Shown here in pieces: positions 29,277 to 40,400 of a stretch of DNA of 64,000 bases (the first letter of the stretch is position 1; the number at the start of each line of letters is the position of its first letter). Location: contig SDUX01000002.1 in the NCBI GenBank assembly GCA_008729055.1, positions 6,921,485-6,985,484 of the forward strand, written 5' to 3'. The translations under genes and the position numbers were made by a program. The DNA comes from Pyropia haitanensis (Eukaryota; Rhodophyta; Bangiophyceae; Bangiales; Bangiaceae). A model generated the notes under the pieces. That model did no database searches. It worked only from the letters and a program-made list of their open reading frames with translations, and was not told the origin of the DNA.

Positions 29277-32200
29277 TTACATGACACGCCTTCCGTCCCC
29301 GCCCGCAACAGAGCCGCCGCCCAACCGCCGGACGCCCAAAAAGGTCTTGGACTTGGGCAGCTTGGGCCTGACGCCCCCCCGCTTGCGCGGCGTCCCCCCC
29401 CCTCCCGACTCGTCCCCGCCGCCGGGGCCAGCGCCGCCACCCCCGCCGCCGCCCCCACCCGACGGCAGGGCCGCAGAAAAGGACTGAAAGCCCACGCCGC
29501 CGCCGCCGCCGCCCCCGTCGGCACCACCACCGCCGCTCAGCACGCGCGGCGACCCCGAGCTCGACACGTCTGACCGGAGGCCCCGCCGAGAGGCGATGCG
29601 CGGCATCGACACGCCCCCCCCCCCCCCCGCACCACCCCCAAAGCCACCGCCGCCGCCCTTGGCCGCCGCCGCGGCCGCGGCCACCCCTTGCGCCCGCGCC
29701 TCCTCCGCCGTCGGCAGCGGCGTGTTCTCCGTGTAGCCGGGCGCGACCGCACGGGAGCCGTCAGGGAACTGGACAAAGCCCTTGCGGCTCGCCGCCGAGG
29801 CGCCACCGACGCCGCCACCGCCGCCGCCACCGGCGGCGACCCCCATTGGCGAGACGCCTGCAAAGCTCTTGGACGCGACCAGCGACTTGCTGCTGCTGCC
29901 ATAGATGGAGCCGCCGTCTGGGTGGGGCGTGCGGCCGCCAAACGACTTGGCCGCCGACGTGTTGCGCCCATTTATCCGGGACGCGGGGGTGGGCGTCGAC
30001 GCCACCACGGCGGCCGCCTTGGCCGCCGCCGCCGACACGGACGACGGCGCGTCTTTGGCGGCGCCCCCCCCCTTGGACCGCCCGCCGCCGTCGGCACGGC
30101 GAAGGCCCGAGCCCATGGACCGCGCCGCCGCGGCGTTGGACCCATTGATCCGTGAGCGACCACCAAAGGTCTTGGACGCGAGCGAGTTGCCCCCATTGAT
30201 GCCGCCGCCCTTAGAGCGGCTGCTGCTCAAGGCGGCCGTGAAGGTCTTGCTGCCCATGGAGGAGGAGGACGGCGACGCCTTGCGGCCCGCCCCAGCGCGT
30301 GACTTGCCGGGCGCGGCGGCGTCGGCAGCAGCATCATCGCCGTCGTTGACCGGCTGCTGCTGCTTGGGACCATCGTCGGATCCTTTGCCACCGCCGTCGC
30401 ACTTGCGGCTGCTACTGCCAGTGGCATTGGCGCCGCTGTCCCCCTTGCGGCCGCCGCCCTTGCCGCCCCCAACCGAGCGGCCAAACGACTTGCTCGCAAG
30501 CGCATTGACCCCGTGTATACGGGAGAGCCCCGAAAACGTCGCATTGCCTGGGCCACCGCGGCTGCGGCTGCCCGCCGAGAAGCTCTTGCTGGCCGCAAAG
30601 CTCTTGGTGCGCTTGGCCAGCGGTATCTTCGCACTCTTCGGACTGTCGATGCCGGCGTCGCCCTTGTCCCCACTGCCAGCGACCGGCGACGCCGCCGCCA
30701 CCTCCTCGTCCAACGTCCTGGTGGGCGAGTGCTTGGGCCGACGCGACGACGGGCCGTCGCCGGCCATGCTCTTGGACGCTTCCAGCTTGTGCGACTTTTC
30801 CTTTGCTTTCCGCGACTTGGAGCGCTTCACCTTGCGGCTGCCTGATGACGGGCCATCGTCCGCGGCAGTGGAGCCCTTGGAGGTAAACGTCTTGGCGCGC
30901 GCCAGCCGCAGGGGCGGCCGGCTACTTGTCGTCGGGGGGACCACCTCGGCCTCTTCGCCAGCTGGTGTTACCGTCGTGGCCGTGGAGGTGGGCGTGTCGC
31001 TCACCACCGGCGCCAGCGCAGGTGCCGGAACTGGCTCCGCAGCCGCCGGTTCCGCGGCGCCTGCCGGCACTGCCGCCGATCCTTCCGTCTCGGCGGGTGG
31101 TAACGAGAGCGTCGCCTCGGAAGATTCTGCATGGGACGCGTCGACTGCGACCGGCCGCAGCAATGATGGTACCACCGGCGGCGCCAACGGCACATCCTCG
31201 ACGGCAACCGACGGCCGCAGCGTCGGCTTGGCCAGTGGAGCGGCCTCGTCCACCACCTCTGATTGGGCGACTGGCACGGCCGCGGCCTCCGCCGGTGCAG
31301 CCATGGACGGCGGTAGGACAGCGACCGCCTCTCCCACCACCACCTCACCCGCTGCCGCCACCTTGCCTGCCTCCCCTTCCTCGCCCGTCGGCGACAGCAA
31401 GACTGCCGGCTCGACCGCCGCGGGCGACGAATCCGTAATCGGGGGAGTGACGGGCGAGGTGGCGCTCGCTGCTAACGGCGGCGCCGCCGCCTCTGCAGCG
31501 GCCTCCGCCTTGCGGTGTGGGGTCCGCTTCAGAGTTGGTGACATCGGCGGTGACGACAGCGGTGACGAAGCAGACGGTGACACGGCCGACGCCCGCGGGG
31601 ACGACGACGGTGCGGACGGCGGCGCGTGCTTTTTCCGAAACACAAACGACTTGGAGTTGGACGAACGGGGCAGACGCGGCGGCCGCAGTGGGTTGCTGCC
31701 GCCGCCACCGCCGCCGCCGCCGCCTTCTCCCCCGTCGGCGCCATCCCCAGCGGCGCCGCCCTTGGATGCCGAGGATCGCATCGACAGGCTCATCCGACGG
31801 CTGCTGCTGCTGCTGCTGCCGCCGCTGCCGCCGCCGCCACCCGCACCACCCCGGCCGCCGCCGCCGCTGCCACCGCCACTGCCACCGCTGGCGGCGGCCG
31901 CAGCGGTGCCCGATGGCACACTGCCATTGCGCGAGATGCCGAGCAGCTCCCGCTTGGTGGGCTTGCGGCTGCCCGGCTCCCCCGCGGACGTTGGCTCCGA
32001 CTCAACCGAGCTCGACTCGGACACCCCCCGCCGGAGGCGCAGAGACTTGAGCGCTGCCAGGGACGCGCCCCCCCGGGACGGCAGCGCCCCGCTGTTCTCG
32101 CTGCTGCCCAGGCTTGACGTGCTGGGGCGGCGGTTCTTGACCTTTTTGCCCGCCCCCGGCACCGGCGCCGCCGGCGGGACCGCCGTCGACGCCGCACCCC

Positions 32201-33421
32201 CCGCCGCCGCACCTACCGCCGCGGCACCCGCCGCCGACACCGCGTCCGACGGCGTGGCCGGCGAGGCGGCGCCGCCCCCATCGTCGCTTTCCACGCGGAT
32301 GACATCCACAGACGACGGCACCGCCTCGGCGGGCGTGCGCGTACGGCGCGTATGCATAAACGTCTTGGCACGCGCCAGCTTCCGTCGAGCGGTCGTGCGG
32401 CTGCCGGTGCCCGCAGCGGCGTCCTCCGCCCCCCCGCCGCTGCTGCCGCGGCCACCCGCCGCGCCGTCGTCTGCCCCCGCCGGGGAGCGCGCCGTGGCGC
32501 GCGGGCTGCCGCCGCCCGCTGCGGCGGCGGCGTCGGCCGCCTCGCGGCGCTCGCGCTCCTCCACCTCCTGCTGGAATGTGTGCAGGTTCTTCATGTACGT
32601 CCGCACCGCGGCGGTGGCGGCGCTCTTGGCGGGCGGCTCCACGCCCGCGCCCGACGTGGTCACCGCCGCCTGCGCATCCGCAATCGCCGACAGGAAGGTG
32701 CCGTCGCGCAGCAGCGCCGACCGCGGGTCCTGCATGCTATCCCCGCCGAGGGAGGACGCCACCGACAGGCGGTGAGAAAAGTCAGTTTCATCCGCGTCCC
32801 CGCCGCCGTCCTCCGCGCCCCCGCCGTCCCCGCGACCCGTGCCCGAGGGGCGACGACGGCTCCGGCGGTACGGCTCGCCGTCTGCACCACTACCACCGCT
32901 GCCCCCGCGGCCGCGAGCAGCACCGCTGTCGGGGCTGAGCTGGTCCCCCCCGTACGAGAGGCCGGCGACGAGGCTGGAGCTGCTCGCCAAGCTGTTGAGC
33001 AGGTCGTCCTCGTCGCCGTCGCCGTCGCCGACGCCGACCCCGCCGCGGTCACCCTCACCGCCCCTGCTGGCAGCACCCATCCCCTGCCGGCCGCCCCCCC
33101 CCCACCACCATCATTCCCATCCCCTGCACCGTGTTTCGCCGCACGGGCCAGGCCGTGGAGGTCGCCGAGGGAGCCCTCCGAGTCGCTCCGAAAGGCCAGC
33201 GGGTTGGGCAACGTCGACGGCAACGCCGCGTCGCCGCCGCCGCGCGAGAAGCGGCCGACGCGCGGCGTTGTCACGGGCGCGGGAGTGCGGAGGCGGTTGG
33301 ACAGGCCGAGCGCGTTTTGCTGCGGCCCCCGGACGACCCCGCCAGCGGCATTGCGGGCGGCCGCGGCGGCCAGGCCGCCGCCGCCACCGGCGGCGCCAGA
33401 CCGGCGACCAGGCCCAGACAT
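29277..33421 (-). CDS. Long Ser-rich intrinsically disordered protein with repeated basic K/R-S/T-F motifs
   Basis: The main frame runs from 33080 down to TAA at 29279-29277 and codes for 1267 residues. An N-terminal segment in another frame begins at ATG 33421 (MSGPGRRSGAAGGGGGLAAA) and meets it at a G10 run (C10 on plus, 33094-33103); one added base joins them into 1381 aa. No folded domain is visible. The C-terminal third repeats a short module: a Lys/Arg, then Ser/Thr-Phe, then Gly/Ser (SLASKTFGGRSRINGSN, ALASKSFGRSVGGGKGG, TSAAKSFGGRTPHPDGG, LVASKSFAGVS). It often carries RING or RIHG a few residues away; RAKTF also recurs nearer the N-terminus. Such R/K-x-x-S/T sites resemble basophilic kinase targets. 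Function is unknown; a phosphorylated scaffold or cytoskeletal or cortical protein is only a guess. The codon pattern and length argue for a real gene. Confidence 0.6.
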
Positions 33422-35388
33422 GGGCGGTCGCGCAAGAGGGGGAGGGGGAGGTGGAGGAGGAGGAGGGAGCGGCCGCCGACGCGGGGAACCGCAGCAGGGG
33501 GGAAGACCGGCGGTAGCGCGGGCGCGGACGGCCCGCTCAGCCGAAAAGTCGGGGTAACGGGGGGAGCGTCGACGGCTGCACTGCCGCGCCGCCAGAGCAG
33601 CGACGCAACGCGACCGGCACCGCCGCCGCCAGGCGACCGGCGGAACCGCGCGCGCGCGAGTGGGCGCGCAAAGGGGGGCGGGGGGGGACGGCGGCCCGTA
33701 GGAAACCAGCAAGGCAGGGGGAGCGGCAGCAGCGGCCCCGGCTGGCCGCGCACCTCCCCCTCTGCCGGCACGCAGAAGAGCCCCCGCCGCCGCTGCGCAG
33801 ACAGCCGACGGCAACGGAGTGCGCGCTCAGCGGCCAGGGCGGCGCCTCAAGCGGGGAGGGGGTAGGGCGGGTGGGGGGGGTGCGTGGGGGGGTCATCCCG
33901 CCGGGCTGGCGGGGAGAGGGATAATGGAGGACCCAGGAGGTGCGGCAGCGGTGGCCTGCCTGGCCGCCACTCCACCGCCCACGTGCCAGCCGCCGCGGCC
34001 GCCCATCGACGTGCCTGCCCACCAGCGACCCGCGGTGGGGGACGACTCTCCCCAAAGGGGTAGCCGGCGCCAGGCACAGCCGGTGCAGCCGCGGGGGAGA
34101 GGGGGCGGCGACAGGGTTGTGTCCGCAGCCCCCCCCTAGAAACCCCCCCTCCCTCCCCCCCCCTACCTACAGGCAGCACCGCGGCACCCTCTCCCCGTTG
34201 ATAGTGACAACATCCCTACCGGTTGCGGCACCGCCGGCCGGGGGGGACGAAGGTCGGGAGCACAAGGGAACAATAAGGAGAAAAAACACACAGAGAAGAA
34301 ATATCCTAGGGAAGGCGTCGCAGCGCACCGGGTCCACTGTCGCCAACATTCAAGAGGACGATGGGTCGGCGCTCGTCCACTGCTCCCCCGACCCCCTCCC
34401 GCATAAAGCAGGCGCACGGCGGCTCGTAGCGGAGGCAGGGCGGCTCAAACAAGAGCCACGCCGGACGGCCGCACCATGTCAGTGCAGGTTGGACGGAGGG
34501 GGGGGGAGGGTGGGGAAAAGGAGGGTCCAACAGGAGAGGAAGGCCGGCCCATGCACCAGGCCAACGAGGAATATTTCTTGTGGCGGCGCCGGCGGTCGCC
34601 GCGCACCCGCCCGGCTGGACACAGCCCATTAGGTCGTGCAGGTGAGGGTCGGCGTAGGAAGGACGGCGACGGTTGCGGAGGCGGCTGCGGAGGACGGCGA
34701 CGGCTGCGGCGGCTCATCAGTGTGTTGGACGTACGACGGGCGTTCTTGGTGGTGGCGGTGGTGGTGGGTCGTTGGCGGTCGGAGCATTCGGATAGAATGC
34801 CCAAACGCTGAGATGAGGAAGCGCTCTCATTGGCTCCAACACGATCACGAGACAAGCTTTCTGAGAACAGCCAATGAGAAGACCTTCTCATCATGGCGTT
34901 CGGTCGTTCAACCTGAAACATGTGAGTGGATAACGATCCCTTAACTTACCGGGAGAAAACTAAGCTTTGTGATGAAGTTGTACTTGGATGATGGAGCGCC
35001 TCAATGAACGTGCGTCCAACCCCCACGGGCAGTCGCATACCTCTCAGGGGGGAAGGACCAGTATGTGAGACCTTGGGGGCCAGACCACCAAGGAGAGGAG
35101 TCGGCTGTACGCGAAAACGCACACAATGTACGCAAAACCATGGTCGTGGTCGTCAACGCGCCGCACCTGTGCAAGCATTGACTGACCTCACGATTCATCT
35201 GTTGCGTCTAGCCCCGTGCGCACGCTTCCCACTGTGCCCACACAATACCATCACCCATGACTCTTCTTCCGGCCTGCTCCAACCACCCCATTCACACGCC
35301 TACCATAGTACCAGCCCCCCCTGCAACCCCCTCCCCGCACCCCTCCCCCCCCACACCCCGGCCCACAAACAGACGCCCCCCCGGGCAC
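33422..35388. other. Intergenic, no supported gene
   Basis: Spacer between the start of the Ser-rich gene and the stop of the methyltransferase, both on minus. 33422-33480 is purine-rich on plus, a pyrimidine leader for the Ser-rich gene. A near-perfect inverted repeat (CTCATTGGCT near 34828 and AGCCAATGAG near 34869) forms a small stem with CCAAT-like arms. 34900-35000 is AT-richer. The overlapping Arg/Pro frames are not called. Confidence 0.45.
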
Positions 35389-36438
35389 TCAAGCCTCCCT
35401 CGGCCGCCGGATGAACAGGGCCGCGTACAGCATGACGCAAAACGGCAGCACGAAATAGTAGCCGCCCGCGATCAGGCCAATGATCCACTTGGGCAAAAAT
35501 AGCACCCGGTCGAGCAGCGTCATGGCACGGTCCCGGTCCTCCTCCATGGGCCCCAACTGGCACAGCGGTTCGAGGCTCCCGTTCAACGGCTTGGTGCCCG
35601 TAATGGTCAGCCCCATGATCAGCCCGTGCGAGCGGACGCCCTTGTACGCCTCTGGGCCAATGTAGCCCACCTGGATGTCGTAAAACCCAGCCGCCTCGTA
35701 CCACTTGCGGTACTCACTCTCCATCGGGAAGAGCATCCACAGGTCGCACCAGAAGCGGGAAAACCAGTTGGTGGCCCGCACGGGCCCAATGATGGTGGCC
35801 TTTCCCCCCGGCTTGAGCACCCGGTACGCCTCGGCAATGCCCCGCTGCGGCTCGGGCCAGTACTCAATGCTCCCCGCCGACGTGTAACGGTCGGCGTAGC
35901 CCGTGGCAAAGGGTAGGTTCTCCGCGTCGCCCTCCACAAACGTGACGCCCGCCAGGGAAGGCTTGGCCTTGGCCTTGGCCATCTGGTGGGGCGACTGGTC
36001 CAGCAGCGTCACGTACTGGGGATCCACGTACGCGAGGACGCCCTCCGTGTTGAAGCCGGTACCGCCGCCCACGTCCACCGTGACGAGATTGCGGCCGGGG
36101 GACTCGAGCCCCGCCTGCGCCAGCGACTTGTCCCGCATCCCGACGGTCCAGTGAAAGGGGTTGACAATCGTGTCGTAGACAATGGAGAGGAAGCGGTAAA
36201 ACCAAAACGCCTCCCGCTTGTGCTGAATCAGGCCGCGGCCCTTGCGCGCTGGCTCCGTGGCCGCCGACATTGAGGGCCCAGACGGCCGCACGCGCACTGC
36301 CGCCGCGCCATGTTGCCGAGCCGCCCGCCTCAGAGGGGCGGCAGCAGCGGGTAAGGTGACGGGCCGGCCCGCCAGCGACGAAGACGCCGACGCGCGGCGA
36401 GATGCCAGCAGCGGCGCACCAGACGTAACAAACGCCAT
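35389..36438 (-). CDS. VTE3: 2-methyl-6-phytyl-1,4-hydroquinone (MPBQ/MSBQ) methyltransferase, VTE3-type
   Basis: Single exon, 349 aa; ATG at 36438, TGA at 35391-35389. Residues 1-57 are a plastid transit peptide. HKREAFWFYRFLSIVYDTIV NPFHW (73-97) is the signature entry of plant-type MPBQ/MSBQ methyltransferases (IEP37 family). The SAM site follows: motif I VDVGGGTGFN (121-130), acidic LLDQSP, then GDAENLPFATGYADRYTSAG and EAYRVLKPGGKATIIGPV. RFWCDLWMLFPMESEYRKWY and AGFYDIQVGYIGPEAYKGVR complete the family-specific part, and a C-terminal hydrophobic segment (FLPKWIIGLIAGGYYFVLPF and on) anchors it in the inner envelope. The enzyme adds a methyl group to aromatic precursors of plastoquinone-9 and tocopherols. 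Length and motifs are complete. It is divergent from the kinase gene. Confidence 0.93.
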   Translation of the reverse strand: MAFVTSGAPLLASRRASASSSLAGRPVTLPAAAAPLRRAARQHGAAAVRVRPSGPSMSAATEPARKGRGLIQHKREAFWFYRFLSIVYDTIVNPFHWTVGMRDKSLAQAGLESPGRNLVTVDVGGGTGFNTEGVLAYVDPQYVTLLDQSPHQMAKAKAKPSLAGVTFVEGDAENLPFATGYADRYTSAGSIEYWPEPQRGIAEAYRVLKPGGKATIIGPVRATNWFSRFWCDLWMLFPMESEYRKWYEAAGFYDIQVGYIGPEAYKGVRSHGLIMGLTITGTKPLNGSLEPLCQLGPMEEDRDRAMTLLDRVLFLPKWIIGLIAGGYYFVLPFCVMLYAALFIRRPREA

Positions 36439-37409
36439 CGAGTGCAGGGGAAGGAAGGGAGCAGGGGGCAGAGGGCAGGGGAACGGGCAACCAAGGGGAA
36501 GAGATTGGGGGGAGGGAAGAAGGTCACGGGGGTTATAGATCGAAGGGAGCAACCACACCAAGGTGCGGGGTCGAGGCGGGAAAAAAAAAACGACGCGGTT
36601 GAGCAAAGATAGGTGAACTCCGCCCTGCTGCAACAGCAAACCGGGGAACGCTCAAAGCTGCGCCGCCGCCAATGCACCCGCGCAGGCGAGCAACGTGGAA
36701 GACGCAATCTGACTTTCCACCGTCGGAGAAGAGGGAACGCCGCTTGGAGATGACAAGCGCCAGAGGTGGACGCCGGACGCGCGCGGCCCACACAGGCCGC
36801 GCGCACGCCGGCTCGCCACCAATCGACGATGCGGAGGGTGGGGGCGGGAGGCGTGTGAGGCGGAGGCCCCCCCGCCGTTGAACCACAAGATCGGGCGGCT
36901 GGCCGCTCTGAGTGCCGTGTGCGGTTCGGGTGGGTGCACGCGCTAGCCAGCCAATGGCGTCGCGGTACGGGCCAGGGTTGTTGACAGCATGGCACATCAA
37001 TAGTACGTAATTTCCGTGGTCATGGGTCGCCAACGAAGACCTTGGTTACCAACTACAAATAAAATTGTCGATGTCAAAATACGATTCTTGAAGTAGTTCT
37101 TTCAACGCCACAGCGTACTCTGTGAACGTACCGTTCCCAATAACCGGGTCATCGGGGAGAGGGTCCAGCCGTTGGGTTGACGAAAGAACGCGCCGTTTGT
37201 CGCGCGCCGCGCATCTCTCGGAGCGCGCGGGGCAGCTGCAGAACCATCGGCGTGCGGCTCGAGCTGCGGCACGTCTCACGGCCAGGCGCCTCCTGGTTTC
37301 CCTGTGCCTGCCACCTCAGCGGCCCGTGTCGGGCCAGGTGAGGTGCGTCACGGTGCCAGCGGAACAACAGCAAGACCATCGCATCCCCCACATCTGGCGG
37401 AGCGGCAGC
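36439..37409. promoter_or_regulatory. Divergent promoter region, methyltransferase / kinase genes
   Basis: 971 bases between start codons on opposite strands. 36440-36540 is purine-rich on plus (the pyrimidine leader of the methyltransferase), and an A10 tract lies at about 36581-36590. The kinase side holds an AT-rich patch at 37040-37110 (CTACAAATAAAATTGTCG) that could act as core promoter. The role is inferred from arrangement. Confidence 0.4.
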
Positions 37410-40400
37410 ATGGCGAGCTCTGGGGAGCGGCAGGTGCGCTCGGAGCGGGTCGGAAAGTACCTGCTCTACCACACCATTGGGAAGGGCACCTTTGGCAAGT
37501 GCGTTCCCGTGCGTCCTTGGCGGAGTGTACTGGCAGAAACTGTGCGTGAGTGAACAGAGCAGCAGGGTGTGGAGGCGAGCGAGCAGAACTCGAGCGTCTG
37601 TCCTGTTGGGGTCTGGTCCTCATCCACCGGTTTGAGTGTGCCCGTTGCTGTGTTGTCTGGTTCCCTTTTGACACTGCTTGTAATGGTGCTGGAGCCGCTC
37701 CTCTGAGCAGGGTGAAGATGGCGTACAACGAACAAGCGGGTCAGTGGGTTGCAATCAAGGTGCTGAACCGGACGGACATTAAGCTCAATGAGCTGTCGTG
37801 GCAGGTCAAACGGGAGGTGCGTTGGAACTGGCCGACCGCGGCCAGCGTGCGGTTGTTGCCCTTGTTGTTTGCCTGGCGGATTGGCGGGCCTCTGCGCGAC
37901 GCGTATTGCCCTTCAGGAAGGGAGGGAGGCCGCCTGGCTCTGTCTCGCGTTTTGAAGAAGCGCACCCTGCGAGCCGCTCTCCGTCTTGTGTAACGTACTC
38001 TCTTGTATTGTAGTGCAGCCGCGAGAAGAGCAGCTCTGACTGGACTTCCCTCTTTTACGCCTGTGTGCTGCTTGAGAGCTGACTGGTGATCATCTTACTC
38101 GTGAGGCTGCTTGCGCGCCTGGCCGGTCTTGTCCTTGACAGATTTCTATCATGAAGAACCTGAGCCATCCCTACATCGTACAGTTGCACGAGGTGCTGTG
38201 TTCCCCCACCAAGCTGTACATTGTGCTAGAGCTGGTGATGGGCAGAGAGCTATTCGAGATTATCAACGAGAAAGGCCCTTTTTCCGAGGACACGGCCCGC
38301 CGCTTCTTTCAGCAGCTCACCGACGGGGTCAACTACTGCCACGCCATGCAGATTGTTCACCGGGACCTCAAGGTAAGTCGTGACACCGGGGGGGCTGGTT
38401 GGATTGTGCGCGGTCGTGCTATCAGATGTCATCTTGCCAATGAGGGTTGGGTGCAGTCGTTGCATGGTTCTAAGGGTGAAGTATCGGACCGTTTGTTCTG
38501 ACGCACTGCTTTCTTCAAGTGATGTGCATGTCTTTGCACTTTATTGCCGTTACCTGACTGGGCACGATTGGTGATTGTTCCTGTCTGTCGTAGCCCGAGA
38601 ACATCCTGGTGGTGGACTCCAAGTACCTCAAAATCACCGATTTTGGCTTCTCCAATATGCGCAGCGACAGCGACATGCTGCACACCCTGTGCGGCACGCC
38701 GCAGTACTGCGCGCCTGAGATCCTGGCCGGTAAGAACTCTGGCTACAATGGCGTCAAAGCGGACGCGTGGTCTTGTGGCGTTATCCTGTTTACCTTGCTG
38801 ACTGGCACCCTTCCGTTTACGGGTGACACCGCCACACAAGGCCAACGCAGCTCCCGTGTGCGGGGCAATGGCGGCATCTCGAGCCTCGCTGCAGGCGGTA
38901 GTGACATGTCGGAGCGAGCACTGAACACCTACTTTTCGCTGTTGGACGAGATCCGAGCGTGCAAGGTGAACTATCCACCATCCATCCCAGCCGGTGCACG
39001 GGAAGTCATCTCGAGACTTCTCGTGTTGGACCCGGCGGAGCGCGCTACGATGACCGACATTATGGAGCTGGACTGGTTCAAAACCAGCTACGAGCCGTGC
39101 AAGCCGTTGGAGCGGCCACAGAAGCGGCCGCGCGCGCCGAAACAGAGGGTTGACGACTGGACATCACCAGCCACTATGGCTACGCCGAATGTGCTGCCGA
39201 CGCGGCAGCCTGGTGGTGCGCCTTCTATAGGCAGAAGACCGGTGTCTGCGGTGCAGCCTCCACCATCCAGACGGCGGACGCCGGCTGCAGTGGCGCTCCG
39301 TAAGGGCACTGGCGATGCTAGTCGAGCCGGCGAGGGTGGAACAAACCTGGCACTGCGGCCGCGCAGCCATGCAGTACTGGGTAGCGCGGTGCCTTCGGCC
39401 GCCGCGGCTGCTGCACGGGTGGCTGCTCGCCGGCCTACACCCTCGTCAAGTGCAGGGGTCCACACTGAACGGGACGCTGCCAGCCCGGTTCTGCCGCCTA
39501 GACGTGCTGCCAACACGGCGGGCAAGGTCGATCTGACCATGTACACCTCTTCTGTCTACGCACGCTCACGAGACGGAAGCGTCCAAGGCGAGCAACCGCG
39601 CTGGCTCTCCGTTGCTGTTCCGCAAGGGATTTACCCCTCATCCGACGCTGTGACCCCGCCGGTCGACACGGCTTTGTCACCAGCGCATGGGGATACATTG
39701 GCTGACGCCAACACTCACGCAGTGAGCAGAGCGAACGCTGCCGCAGAGGAGGAAGACGCTGGCTGCAGTGATGGGAGCTGCAGCGACGAGTACGAGGAGG
39801 TCGAGTATGGTGAGGACGATGGCGAACTGTCTGAGTACGACGACGTGCAGCGGGAGGCTCTTGAGCCGGACGACTCATCGCTCTCCCTACCCCATGAATC
39901 CATCTCTGTGGAGTCCTTCTCTGCCGCTGTGACGCTGGTGCCAGATGAGCTGGCGGAGTCCCAGTCTCAGCTGGTCGTGTCTTCGGCACCAGACATATTT
40001 CGGGCAAGCCGCTCCCGCGCCCGCCTGCCAGCCACTTCGATGCCGGGCTTTGAGAGCAACCCGGGTGCCACCGTTGGGTACCAAGAGCACGCGTACGACA
40101 ATAGCGTGCCTCCAGCACTGCTGGCGCGCCTGTGCGACGCGGACGGTGCGCGGCTGCGCGAAGGCAGCGGCGCCCGGTTGCGCAAGGTAGAGGCCAGCGA
40201 CGAGGAGGCGTTGCCAGAGTACTCGCTGAGGGATGGAAACCTCAGCGAAGACGACTACGTCGAGCCCACCACGCTGCGTAGCTGGCCGCCTGTGGAATTG
40301 CCTGCCTCACAGAGGCCGCGGCAGGCCGTAGGCACGCACGTGACGACCATGTCCATGTCGACTTTGGACCAACGTGGCGTTCATCAGCCTGCCGCTGCGC

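Noticed and set aside
29905..32775. 956-codon plus-strand frame
   Set aside because: It is the antisense shadow of the Ser-rich minus-strand gene; the minus strand has the repeated motifs and a leader-like start.
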